A DNA stretch of 64,000 nt, taken from Actinomycetes bacterium. Lineage in GTDB: Bacteria > Actinomycetota > Acidimicrobiia > Acidimicrobiales > Acidimicrobiaceae. Each line of letters begins with the position of its first letter. Position 1 is the stretch's first letter. Where the stretch lies: the NCBI GenBank assembly GCA_021841935.1, contig JAKCDL010000006.1, forward strand, positions 62,533-126,532, read 5' to 3'. This document shows positions 27,313 through 35,907 of the stretch, in pieces. The notes beneath the pieces are model-generated. The model searched no databases and was not told the origin of the DNA. It saw only the letters and a program-made list of their open reading frames with translations. A program made the position numbers and the translations under genes.

Positions 27313-29829
27313 ATGAAGGCAGTAATAATGGCGGGCGGTGAAGGAACGAGGCTTCGTCCGCTGACGGCTACAGCTCCAAAGCCAATGCTTCCAATTGCAA
27401 ATCGTCCCATGCTCTTGCACATTATCGAGTTACTCAAAAAGCATGGAATCGATGAAGTCGTAATAACGGTGGCCTTTATGGCTAATGCCATCCGTACTTA
27501 CTTCGGAGACGGAAGTGAATTTGGTATTCGAATTAGCTACGCTAACGAAGACTCACCACTTGGAACTGCTGGCTCTGTTGGAAACTGTCGAGAACAACTC
27601 GACTCCACTTTTCTTGTCATCTCTGGTGACGTCCTTACCGATATCGACATCTCTGCTCTGGTCAAGTTTCACTCCGAAAATGGAGCCATGGCTACCATTG
27701 GCCTCAAATCAATGGAGAACCCCCTTGAATTTGGAATTGTGACCACAAACGAGGATGGAACGGTCGGAAGGTTTCTAGAGAAGCCAACATGGGGCCAAGT
27801 CTTCTCGGACACAATCAACACGGGTATCTACGTGCTAGAGCCTGAGATCTTTTCCTACATTCCTGTAGGCAAGGTACTCGACTTCTCTCAGGATGTCTTC
27901 CCGAGGATCCTCGAGGACAACAAGTCGATCCATGCAATGATCTGCGAAGGATATTGGGAGGATGTTGGAACTCTCGAGGCATACCTAAGTGCTCATACGG
28001 ACATTTTGACCAATAAGGTTCAAGTTGAACTTGATGGTTTCATGATGGATAAAGGAATCTTCCTTGGCGAGGGAAGTGAGATACACCCGACTGCCCTAGT
28101 GGAGGGGCCAGTAGTCATAGGTGATAACTGCCGTATTGGACCTGATGCGCGGGTTCGTCCATATAGCGTCATAGGTTCCAACTCTCGAGTTTCGACCTCG
28201 GCTGAGATCGACAGGTCTGTTATCCATGAAAATGTATACATCGGTGAAGGCAGCCTGATAAGAGGCACCATCGTCGGTAAGTCCTGTGATATTCGAAGAA
28301 GCGTTCACAGCGAAGATGGAGTAGTGCTTGGCTCTGACTGCTACGTGGGTGATGGGGCTCAACTCTTTTCCAAGGTTAAGGTCTATCCTTCAAAGACGGT
28401 TCAGTCGGGAGCTACGGTCCTCACTTCTATCGTTTGGGAGTCTAAGGGTACCAGAAGCGTCTTTTCTCCAGAGGGAGTAACCGGTATAGCCAACGTCGAT
28501 ATTGGACCTGAACTTGCACTTCGAGTTGCCATGGCATTTGGTTCAACTCTAAAGCCAGGGTCAAAGATCTCAACTGCCCGAGATTCATCTAGGGCAGCGA
28601 GAATGTTGAAGAGGGCAATAATGGTTGGTCTAAATGCCGTAGGAATTGACGTCGCTGACCTCGAAGTCGCGCCAATACCTGCTCTTCGTTACCATGTGAG
28701 AAATACCTCGAGCAAGGGTGGGGTGGCAGTAGTCCTCGACCCGAAAGATCCAGAGTCCGTTGTAATTCGATTTGTCGATCAAAATGGTGTAGACCTCGAT
28801 GAGGCCTCACAGAGAAAGATCGAGCGAGGATTAGCTCGCGAGGACTACCGTAACGTTCTTGCCTCGGAGCTTGGTGAGCTTGATTTTCCAGCTAGAAATA
28901 CCGAGTTCTACACCCAAAGTCTCCTTGAACATGCCCAACTAGGGGCTATTCGGGAGAGAAACTTCAAGTTCGTGGTCGACTATGGCTTTGGGGTTTCGTC
29001 TCACATCTTCCCTTCGGTCTTGGCAAAACTTGGTGGAGACGTCTTAGGAATCAATCCCTTCTCGTCGACGAAGAGGATCATTGACACCGATCCACTCGCT
29101 AATTTGACTCGATTAAGCGAACTCGTCGTAAATTCACGGTCTGAGTTCGGTGTAGCTATTGATCCTGTCGGAGAGAGAATTACTCTAGTTGATAACAGCG
29201 GCCGGATTTTATCTGGCTACGAGTCGCAGATCGTCTTTGCGCGCCTTATGGCTGAGGCAAATCGTGGTGCAAAGATCTCTGTTCCCGTAGGATCACCACT
29301 GGCACTTACAAAGGCGGTGCAGCGTTTCGGAGGCGAAATTACCTATACTAAACGTTCGACCTCTGGCTTGATGGAGGCGGGAACTAAGAGCCCGAACGGC
29401 TGTGATCTGGTAGCAGGTGTCGATGGGAATTACATCTTCCCAGATTTTCTTCCAGGATTTGATGGCTGTGCCGCACTCGTGCAACTTCTATCTCTACTAG
29501 CTGCGACTGGTCACTCCTTGTCCCACATCGCCTCAGAGGTAGACCAAGTAAGAGTGGTCTCCGACTCGATCGTTACTCCTTGGGAGTCAAAGGGAATGGT
29601 CATGAGAATACTTCTCGATGGCTTGGGGGACCGCCATACGATTCTCTTGGACGGGATCTACGTTGAGCAAGATGAGACTTGGTACTTAGTGGTTCCAGAT
29701 CCAGTTGAGCCCGTAACGCACATCTTTGTTGAGGGTAAGAATGAGATGGAGGCGTTGACGATCCTAAATCGACTGAGAGAGCGTATCTCGATCATCGTCT
29801 CCGATGCCTCAGGGGGACGCCTCAGATAG
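27313..29829 (+). CDS. Mannose-1-phosphate guanylyltransferase fused to a degenerate phosphomannomutase-like domain
   Basis: 838-aa three-part protein. Residues 1-235 are a sugar nucleotidyltransferase (GGEGTRLRPLT at 8-18, KPMLPIANRPM). Residues about 250-365 are left-handed beta-helix repeats. The remainder aligns with phosphomannomutase/phosphoglucomutase. In that last part every active-site motif is altered: LDPKDP (475-480) replaces the TASHNP phosphoserine loop, DPVGER (617-622) the metal loop DGDGDR, GVDGN (702-706) the sugar loop GEMSG, and VPDPVEP (794-800) the RxSGTEP phosphate loop. So only the GDP-mannose-type transferase is expected to be active. ATG 27313 follows AGAGGGG; a frame start at 27286 is unlikely. 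Confidence 0.87.
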   Translation: MKAVIMAGGEGTRLRPLTATAPKPMLPIANRPMLLHIIELLKKHGIDEVVITVAFMANAIRTYFGDGSEFGIRISYANEDSPLGTAGSVGNCREQLDSTFLVISGDVLTDIDISALVKFHSENGAMATIGLKSMENPLEFGIVTTNEDGTVGRFLEKPTWGQVFSDTINTGIYVLEPEIFSYIPVGKVLDFSQDVFPRILEDNKSIHAMICEGYWEDVGTLEAYLSAHTDILTNKVQVELDGFMMDKGIFLGEGSEIHPTALVEGPVVIGDNCRIGPDARVRPYSVIGSNSRVSTSAEIDRSVIHENVYIGEGSLIRGTIVGKSCDIRRSVHSEDGVVLGSDCYVGDGAQLFSKVKVYPSKTVQSGATVLTSIVWESKGTRSVFSPEGVTGIANVDIGPELALRVAMAFGSTLKPGSKISTARDSSRAARMLKRAIMVGLNAVGIDVADLEVAPIPALRYHVRNTSSKGGVAVVLDPKDPESVVIRFVDQNGVDLDEASQRKIERGLAREDYRNVLASELGELDFPARNTEFYTQSLLEHAQLGAIRERNFKFVVDYGFGVSSHIFPSVLAKLGGDVLGINPFSSTKRIIDTDPLANLTRLSELVVNSRSEFGVAIDPVGERITLVDNSGRILSGYESQIVFARLMAEANRGAKISVPVGSPLALTKAVQRFGGEITYTKRSTSGLMEAGTKSPNGCDLVAGVDGNYIFPDFLPGFDGCAALVQLLSLLAATGHSLSHIASEVDQVRVVSDSIVTPWESKGMVMRILLDGLGDRHTILLDGIYVEQDETWYLVVPDPVEPVTHIFVEGKNEMEALTILNRLRERISIIVSDASGGRLR

Positions 29830-29838
29830 AAGAGTTGC

Positions 29839-29869
29839 ACTAGGTCAACTTCTATTGGGTTGACCTAGT
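29839..29869 (+). terminator. Hairpin after the guanylyltransferase gene
   Basis: Perfect 11-bp stem ACTAGGTCAAC/GTTGACCTAGT with a 9-base loop, ten bases past the stop. No T-run follows. Confidence 0.55.
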
Positions 29870-30420
29870 CTCCATAGCCATAGATTCTCTTAGTAACTGG
29901 GCCGAGGCACTTCTCCATGGATTCAAAGATCTCGTCAGTCGTCTTATGCCATCTAAAGGGACGAGGTTTCTAATTGCAGGTTTCCGTCCACTTTGTAATT
30001 GCGCCAATGAGTTGCTCTTGAGATTTATGTTTTGATCGCTGCTATATCTCGGTAGTTACTTCAGAGAACCATCGCTTCAATAAGATTCATCTACGATGAA
30101 TACGTTGGAGGAAAGTTAGAGCGTTAATGCTCAAGGTTCCATTTGCGCACTGTATCGGTCTTATGGGTAACGTAGTTATCCATAATGATATGGACCTCTA
30201 GATCCTTTGGTATCTCTTTGTCAGTGAGACCTAGAGATGAGATGAACTCAACTGCACGTTGTGTAGTTGTCGTCAGCTACCATTCAATTAGATCCCTATG
30301 TGCTAGATCTGGTCCGTAGCAAAAAGCTTGCCATGGTCGACGTGTAGGTTCAAAATAGGTAACTACAGATGGCGGTGTTGGCGCATCGATTGCCTTTTTT
30401 AGCCGTTTGGACAACTTCGA
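29870..30420 (-). mobile_element. Decayed IS630-family transposase
   Basis: Reading the minus strand, one frame from about 30420 to 30060 gives IS630-type blocks in order: DLEVHIIMDNYVTHKT (second catalytic Asp), then NFPPTYSS, a stop where the family has Trp, then MNLIEAM (third acidic residue). In a shifted frame follows AITKWTETCN, a stop, and KPRPFRWHKTTDEIFESME, the family C-terminus. At least five stops and a frameshift show it is dead. No terminal inverted repeats were recognised. It marks the left part of the insertion between the guanylyltransferase gene and gcvH. Confidence 0.75.
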
Positions 30421-30835
30421 AGTTGACTCTTTTCACACTTCCTTAGTGGGGCTTGAGAGAGTCTCCTCACGCCACTAGGGGCTCCCTTTGGACATGAACA
30501 TCCTTTTGTTCATAGATAGCGCTCCCCAGATTTGTTAGGCTTACCAAGGAATTAGTAAGAAAAGAGCTCTTTGGCGCAGCTGGCACTTTTGAAGGTCAGT
30601 TTATCTTCGTAGTTTTTTTAACTTGAAAGTTGACGAGCCCTCCTGACCTTCACGTGGATCAACCCGCCCTCTCGAACAGAAGTATGAGATCGATGGGTCC
30701 ACAAGATGGCATCACCAACGATTGCGTTCTCTCAGCAGAATGAAGTCCCGTAGCATCTGGCAACGATCGACCAGAACTTGGTGTTCAAGCCCTCAAATCG
30801 ACCATTTGATACGCCGAGTTAAGTGGCATCGCGTT
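30421..30835. other. Gene-free stretch between IS630 remnant and hepT remnant
   Basis: No ORF with support on either strand. Probably more decayed mobile DNA, but I recognise no family in it. Confidence 0.3.
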
Positions 30836-31175
30836 TTAAAAAAAACGTTGCTGACTTAGTAGCGTTGGCAAATCTGACCTTACTATCTCCCAGATTACTT
30901 CTAGGTTTAGGGCAAAATAGCCGTGAGCAATTTGGTTTCTGGTACCCCGCATGTTCCGCCATGGTACTTCTTGATGATCCAGGGGAAATTTCGAGTAATT
31001 TCCCCTAACAAGGGTTGCTGCTTTGCCAACTATAACGAGACGCATGATGACGTCTTGTTGTGTACCTTTGTCACCAAAAAAAGTCTGCCTTGTCAAGCCC
31101 CTCGACAAAGGTGCACGCGTCCGCCGCGGCTTGCTTCATGTGCTCAAGGTAATCCGGAAGGCGATTTTCGCTCAT
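30836..31175 (-). pseudogene. HepT-type HEPN toxin gene, frameshifted at a T7 tract
   Basis: Reading from ATG 31175, the product begins MSENRLPDYLEHMKQAAADA but hits TGA at 31073-31071, after a run of seven Ts on the coding strand (31082-31076). Removing one T joins it to the downstream frame and gives a full 112-aa HepT. That product carries the RNase/AMPylation motif R-x4-H-x-Y as RNQIAHGY (R79, H84, Y86) and the usual FALNLEVIWEIVRSDLPTL end. The start overlaps the mntA stop by four bases (ATGA). The gene is either inactivated, read by slippage on the T7 run, or affected by a sequencing error. HepT is an RNase toxin neutralised by MntA through AMPylation in studied systems. Confidence 0.8.
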
Positions 31176-31462
31176 ATAGCTTTGGCGTCTTCGAGTCTCT
31201 TCGCTCGAATTTTTGAAGGCAAATCTCCCGGTGTCACAAGATCTATATGGACTCCAAGCAGCGATTCTAGATCATCGAGCAGGCCACCCAAATCCAGCAA
31301 CATTGCACCGAGTAAAACGTCGACCAAGATATCAAGATCGCTGCCCTCCTTATCGGTGCCATGCAGCACTGATCCGAAGATACGAGGATTGGAAGTGCGA
31401 TTACTGCTAACTAAGTCGCGCACTTGTTTTCGATTCATTTCGAGCACTTCAGACGGCCGCAT
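31172..31462 (-). CDS. MntA-type minimal nucleotidyltransferase antitoxin
   Basis: 96-aa MNT-fold protein with the nucleotidyltransferase signature G-S-x10-D-x-D (GSVLHGTDKEGSDLDILVD). The family N-terminus MRPSEVLEMNRKQVRDLV supports ATG 31462, which has AGGTGG upstream; the open frame continues to 31570. In characterised MntA/HepT pairs this enzyme adds AMP units to the HepT tyrosine and neutralises it. Here the downstream hepT is frameshifted, so this gene may persist without a target. It sits beside a decayed IS630 element. Confidence 0.85.
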   Translation of the reverse strand: MRPSEVLEMNRKQVRDLVSSNRTSNPRIFGSVLHGTDKEGSDLDILVDVLLGAMLLDLGGLLDDLESLLGVHIDLVTPGDLPSKIRAKRLEDAKAI

Positions 31463-32008
31463 GTAAATACCACCTAGTAGAAGCAACCTCTTTACAAGCT
31501 CTGCGGGTTTCACCTCTTCGAGTACAGTCTTAGAGTTGAATCGCCCCGATTGTGCTCGGGGAGGCGCCATGCGATAGCACCGTGTAGCCGTCTTCCGATT
31601 CTAAATGTTACGCATCAGAGCTCGATCGCAACAAAAAGACAAGTTAAAGTTGTTAGTTGACCAGTAGCCTTGGCTGGCTCTGATGAAGAAGTACCTCGAC
31701 CCTCTTTACTAAGTAAATTTACGACTAGGGATGCTAAGGATCAAAGTTGGTTGGAGCGACAGTCGTTTTCTTATCATTTGTGCTTTTGCAAAACAAGGAA
31801 CAAGTCCACCTCATCGATGGTCTATTAGGGTAGCTATGCCGTAAGTCCTGCTTGTCGAGATATTAGATTTATGGTGCTTTTTTGCATCATCGTCGCGGCC
31901 TCAAGTCCTAAGATATGATGAACTCGAAAGCATTTTGGTTGATCTAGGGTCGTGTTTCCAAGTGCGTGTGAAATTCGTTTTTAGGTAAAAATATATTTAG
32001 GGGTGCAA
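31463..32008. other. Region between mntA and gcvH
   Basis: No gene recognised. It carries the promoter of mntA (minus) and of gcvH (plus). An A/T-rich block near 31975-32000 is close to gcvH, but no confident -10 was assigned. No glycine-riboswitch tandem is evident. Confidence 0.35.
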
Positions 32009-32386
32009 GTGTCCAATCCAACTGACAGAAGGTATACCAAGGACCATGAGTGGGCTTTGGTAAGTGGCCAGAGTGCAAAGGTCGGCATTACGATGTTCGC
32101 TCAAGATGCCCTCGGCGATATCGTCTACGTAAAGCTACCTGAGGTCGGTCAAGAGGTGACAGCTGGCGAGTCGGTCGCTGAAGTCGAATCGACCAAGTCG
32201 GTCTCTGATATCTACTCACCACTTACTGGAAAGATCACGGCGGTCAATAGTGGCCTTGATCAGTCGCCTGAATTGATAAATTCTGCGCCATACGAGGATG
32301 GATGGATCTTTGAGATCCAATTCGAGGGTGACGGTGGCGCTGAAACCATATCTGCAGAAGAGTACGAAGAGCTAACCAAGGGGTAG
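32009..32386 (+). CDS. gcvH: Glycine cleavage system H protein
   Basis: Lipoyl carrier of the glycine cleavage system, shuttling the aminomethyl group between P, T and L proteins. The 125-aa protein has the lipoylation site ESTKSVSD (K63) in the biotinyl/lipoyl fold, with RYTKDHEWALV at the start. Two in-frame GTG codons exist: 32003 lies within the AGGGG ribosome-binding site, while 32009 is five bases after it, so 32009 is chosen. It begins a cluster with garA-, ftsR- and gcv-type genes. No L protein or lipoate enzyme is in the window. Confidence 0.93.
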   Translation: MSNPTDRRYTKDHEWALVSGQSAKVGITMFAQDALGDIVYVKLPEVGQEVTAGESVAEVESTKSVSDIYSPLTGKITAVNSGLDQSPELINSAPYEDGWIFEIQFEGDGGAETISAEEYEELTKG

Positions 32387-32440
32387 ACTATCTCCGCTCA
32401 AACTCGTTGCGTTCTTTAGGTTAAAGGTTGAGGTGGTTAT

Positions 32441-32914
32441 TTGATCTGTCATCACTGTGGTCACATGAATCAAAGTGGTTCCAATTTTTGCTCCTCCTGC
32501 GGGGTGGCTCTTCGTGGTCGTAGTGAAGAGACTACGGGTGCAATTCATATATCTGACTACTCAAGTGACCTTAGTGACGACCTTATCTCGAGCCTTATAA
32601 AAGATGCCAAGCCCGGAACGGCGCTAGTTATAGTGAAGGGCGGTCCATCTGCGGGCACGTCTTTCTCCCTTGATAAGGCCAAGACCACAATCGGCAGGCA
32701 TCCAGGGAGCGACATCTTTCTCGACGACGTAACCGTAAGTCGTCGCCACGGCGAAATAGTCCGGGAGGGCGACGACTTTGTGATAACCGACGTCGGATCC
32801 CTAAACGGAACTTATTTGAACCACAACCGCGTTGACTTTGCCGTCCTGAGTAGCGGTGATGAAGTTCAGATCGGCAAGTACCGGCTACTCATAATCGTTG
32901 TTTCAAAGGACTAA
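32441..32914 (+). CDS. garA: GarA-like FHA-domain regulator with N-terminal zinc ribbon
   Basis: 157-aa phosphothreonine-binding regulator. The FHA domain (about residues 55-150) matches mycobacterial GarA closely: GRHPGSDIFLDDVTVSRRHGE, VGSLNGTYLNHN, and GDEVQIGKYRL. The E-T-T phospho-switch of GarA is present as E30-T31-T32. Unlike GarA, the first 22 residues are a zinc ribbon (C3-x2-C6 and C17-x2-C20). In mycobacteria and corynebacteria unphosphorylated GarA/OdhI controls 2-oxoglutarate dehydrogenase and glutamate metabolism. A similar role is inferred. The TTG start has GAGGTGG upstream. It lies between gcvH and ftsR, as in mycobacteria. Confidence 0.88.
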   Translation: MICHHCGHMNQSGSNFCSSCGVALRGRSEETTGAIHISDYSSDLSDDLISSLIKDAKPGTALVIVKGGPSAGTSFSLDKAKTTIGRHPGSDIFLDDVTVSRRHGEIVREGDDFVITDVGSLNGTYLNHNRVDFAVLSSGDEVQIGKYRLLIIVVSKD

Positions 32915-32917
32915 TTC

Positions 32918-34528
32918 ATGGCGCTTCCATCTTCATCTTCGTACTTCACGATAGGTCAAGTGCTTGAAAAGCTAAGAGATGAGTTTCCGGGTGTCGCTGT
33001 TTCAAAGATACGCTACTGGGAGTCGATCGGACTGATAAAGCCGATGCGAGCCCCAAGTGGCTTTCGTAAGTTCTGCGATGGCGACATAGAAGACATTCGT
33101 AAGATACTGCGAACTCAGCGCGACCTAGGTGTGCCCCTAGAGGTAATTCGCAAGCGAATGGGTAGTAAAGGCATACTACGGAGCGATCAGCCATTGCTAG
33201 GTTTTGAAGAAGACCTCGTTGCCGTTGAAGACCTCATCTCGACGGATGGCAATACAATTGATGCACCTTCTCTCGACCGCCGAAAGTACATGAGAATTGT
33301 AAAAGATGGCGATGACTTTTTAGATGAAAGCGCTACGATTCCAGAGGTTGACCTGTCGTCTATTTCGACAAAAGTTGGTAGGCGAACGAAGGCGGCTCGA
33401 GCTAAAAGCGACTCCTTGGCCTCGCCGGAGGATGGAGGAAAATTAGACGAATCGCCTATAGAAGTTCAACCCACATCCTTCAACCACAGTGACTTATCGG
33501 TAACATCGAAAAGTCAATCAGATAAAGTACCGCACGCAAGTGGACTAAGCGGTTACGGTTCGCGCTTTGAAGAGGATGCAGTAGGGATATCTGATATCAG
33601 CGACAAGGCGATGATGGTTTCGGCAGCGGTGCTCATCGATGAAGCGAATGGCACCGCAGACGTTGCGAATGGTTTACCACCTTTCGCGGAACACGCAATT
33701 GGCGATGACCGAGATAGAGATTCCCCTGATGATAGCCAAAGTGGGGCCGAGAAATCTGAAGATATTGACGTTTCGTTGACGATTGTCCCTAAAGCTACTT
33801 CGAGGGCGGTGGCTCTGAGAAAGTCAAACGCCTCCCTTAGTGCTAGGGATTTCGCAGACCAAAGGCAAAATAATTACGCCTCTTTGCCAAACGACGGTAC
33901 CAACCATCGAACTTCTGCGGTTTCACGGCGCACTAATCCAAGTGCGAACAGATCGGTTGAGCACGTTGAGGCGTCATCTCAGGCATCAAAGCAAAGTCAT
34001 GCGGTAAAAGTCGCTGCAGAGGTGACTAGAAGCGCTAGGTCAAAGCAGGCCGGAGCTAGTGATGATAAGTCAGCCGAGCGAAGGAGAAGGGAACCGAGGG
34101 GGGTACTCGACTCTCCAGCCCATGAACTTCGAATTCCAGCGGACTTTCTTACGGTTAAAGATTTCGCTCGACGATGTGGTGCAAGCGAGCAGTTTGTAAA
34201 TGAGTGTGGCGAATTTGGTCTTGTGAAGGTCAAGAAGCATCAAGGTGTGGCAATCATCGCCGAACACTACCTTGAACTAGTCGAATTAGCTCGATCACTC
34301 TCAATAATTGGCATCGCGCCGCGCCACTTACGTTCGATAAAGCTGTCGGTCTCGAAGGATTTTTCCTACATAACGCAGCTAGTAACGAGTCCTCTTGCCT
34401 CAAAGAATGCTAAGGCGAGGCGCAAGGCCATAGAGCAGGCTGCTATTTTGGAGCAGAATTTCGAGAAGTTCCGTTCGATTGTGATGCGTGAGATGATGAA
34501 CGAGCTCTTTGAAGGCTTTGAAAAATAG
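32918..34528 (+). CDS. FtsR-like MerR-family regulator with a long disordered insert
   Basis: 536-aa DNA-binding protein. The N-terminal MerR winged helix (residues 9-80, FTIGQVLEKLRDEFPGVAVS then KIRYWESIGLIKP) and a C-terminal second helical domain (from residue 411, LTVKDFARRCGASEQFV to the end) match the Rv1828/FtsR family. That family is normally about 250 aa. About 300 residues between the two are low-complexity, rich in Ser, Asp, Ala and Arg, and expected to be disordered. FtsR activates ftsZ in corynebacteria; its target here is inferred. It starts three bases after the garA stop. Confidence 0.85.
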   Translation: MALPSSSSYFTIGQVLEKLRDEFPGVAVSKIRYWESIGLIKPMRAPSGFRKFCDGDIEDIRKILRTQRDLGVPLEVIRKRMGSKGILRSDQPLLGFEEDLVAVEDLISTDGNTIDAPSLDRRKYMRIVKDGDDFLDESATIPEVDLSSISTKVGRRTKAARAKSDSLASPEDGGKLDESPIEVQPTSFNHSDLSVTSKSQSDKVPHASGLSGYGSRFEEDAVGISDISDKAMMVSAAVLIDEANGTADVANGLPPFAEHAIGDDRDRDSPDDSQSGAEKSEDIDVSLTIVPKATSRAVALRKSNASLSARDFADQRQNNYASLPNDGTNHRTSAVSRRTNPSANRSVEHVEASSQASKQSHAVKVAAEVTRSARSKQAGASDDKSAERRRREPRGVLDSPAHELRIPADFLTVKDFARRCGASEQFVNECGEFGLVKVKKHQGVAIIAEHYLELVELARSLSIIGIAPRHLRSIKLSVSKDFSYITQLVTSPLASKNAKARRKAIEQAAILEQNFEKFRSIVMREMMNELFEGFEK

Positions 34529-34656
34529 CAAAATCGCCTGTCACTTCATGCAATTGTTGGTGTCGGGTTAGCCAATGGTCGTTGACTTTGGTAAGTTAGT
34601 TGAAATTGGCAAAGGGATGCCTTTTATTTCAGTTAGTTAATGTCTAAGGTGGAGAT

Positions 34657-35166
34657 ATGATCGAAGTTGAGTTAGCTTCAGTAAGGGTCGACATCCGAAC
34701 CAATACGCCGCTGATACTATTGCGTGAGCTAGGTGAACCTCATCGATCCCTGCCTATCTTTATCGGCTCCTCTGAGGCACAAGCGATTGCGCTAGGCCAC
34801 CAAAAGGTCGCCTCTTCTAGGCCATTAACTCACGATCTGCTTCTCGATGTAATTGCTTCATATGGCGGCACGCTTGCTCGTGTCGATGTAACGGAGTTGA
34901 AAGACCGAAACTACTTTGCAGAACTTGTGATCTATACCGAAGGGGTAAAGAAAGTAGTTTCTGCACGACCAAGTGATGGTGTCGCACTAGCTGTTCGAGT
35001 CGGCGCACCGATCTTTGTAAACGAGGATCTTCTCGCTAACGAAGGTGTCGTTATCTCTGAAGGAGACTTCGACGGAGAGGGAGAAGAGGTAGAGGTTGAC
35101 GAGTCGGATGTAATCGATGATTTTCGTGACTTTTTGAACCAAGTTCGCCCAGACGACTTCTCGTAA
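34657..35166 (+). CDS. DUF151 bifunctional nuclease-family protein
   Basis: 169-aa protein of the BFN/DUF151 family (Rv1829 type). Conserved blocks are RTNTPLILLRELGEPHRSLP, IFIGSSEAQAIALG and SARPSDGVALAVRVGAPIFV. The C-terminus is acidic (GEGEEVEVDESDVIDDF). Nuclease activity has been reported for plant and some bacterial members; the function in actinobacteria is not settled. ATG 34657 follows GGTGGAG. Its place between the two MerR genes matches the mycobacterial order. Confidence 0.87.
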   Translation: MIEVELASVRVDIRTNTPLILLRELGEPHRSLPIFIGSSEAQAIALGHQKVASSRPLTHDLLLDVIASYGGTLARVDVTELKDRNYFAELVIYTEGVKKVVSARPSDGVALAVRVGAPIFVNEDLLANEGVVISEGDFDGEGEEVEVDESDVIDDFRDFLNQVRPDDFS

Positions 35167-35260
35167 TTTTCAAGCGAATTACACTGATGAAATAAAGGTG
35201 TATATTCTTTACGTCGATGTAATTTATGTCGATGCGAAGATCACGGTTAGGAATCGGTGA

Positions 35261-35761
35261 ATGCTCGAAACTGAATCGCTCTGTTTTAGTGGTCATCAGG
35301 CTGCAAAAGTTGTTGGTATAACCTATCGACAACTTGACTATTGGGCTAGAACAGACCTTGTTAGACCCTCGATCGCCGATGCGAAGGGGTCTGGTAGCCA
35401 ACGTCAATACTCTTACCAGGATCTTCTTAAGTTGAAGCTAATCAAGCAGCTGCTCGATCAAGGCCTCACACTGCAAGCAGTGCGAAGCGCCCTCGAATCA
35501 TTGTCAAGGCTTGACGACCTCGCCGACAATCCACCGCAGTTGGTGATAGTTGGAAATGGCAAGACCATCTTTGCCAAAGATGGCGATAATCTCGTTGATT
35601 TGATGAACGGCAACCAGATGGCTTTCTCAATGCTCCTATCGGTTGGCAAGATTAGAGATGGTCTTGATGCAGAGATAGTCCACTTTGCTAATAGCGAGGG
35701 TAAGAGCGTGGAGTCGTTTGCTGCAACTAATAACGTCGAAACATTGCGAGCATCTAGTTGA
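35261..35761 (+). CDS. MerR-family regulator (Rv1830-like)
   Basis: 166-aa MerR-type transcription factor. The winged helix (FSGHQAAKVVGITYRQLDYW) is followed by ARTDLVRPSI and a dimerisation helix (LLKLKLIKQLLDQGLTLQAV). The C-terminal part is a small domain without metal-binding cysteines, so it is not a metal sensor. Order and size match mycobacterial Rv1830. It ends 50 bases before a strong terminator, which separates it from gcvT. Confidence 0.88.
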   Translation: MLETESLCFSGHQAAKVVGITYRQLDYWARTDLVRPSIADAKGSGSQRQYSYQDLLKLKLIKQLLDQGLTLQAVRSALESLSRLDDLADNPPQLVIVGNGKTIFAKDGDNLVDLMNGNQMAFSMLLSVGKIRDGLDAEIVHFANSEGKSVESFAATNNVETLRASS

Positions 35762-35810
35762 AGATTAGTGTTTGAATACAACGCAACATCTTGAATGTAT
35801 TACTTTTGGA

Positions 35811-35844
35811 TAACGCCATTTCATTTGAAATGGCGTTATTTTTT
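35811..35844 (+). terminator. Rho-independent terminator between merR and gcvT
   Basis: Perfect 12-bp stem TAACGCCATTTC/GAAATGGCGTTA with an ATTT loop, followed by six Ts. The clearest intrinsic terminator in the window. Confidence 0.9.
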
Positions 35845-35907
35845 GTATCCGCAATATAGAAGCTCTCTTTTTTATTCGTTTGTTCAACTATTGTCTATGA
35901 AGTGGAA

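Noticed and set aside
27313..29829. Calling the fused enzyme a bifunctional phosphomannomutase
   Set aside because: All catalytic loops of the mutase half are replaced.
35845..35907. Glycine riboswitch before gcvT
   Set aside because: The leader after the terminator is only about 60 bases and lacks the tandem aptamer structure; none seen before gcvH either.
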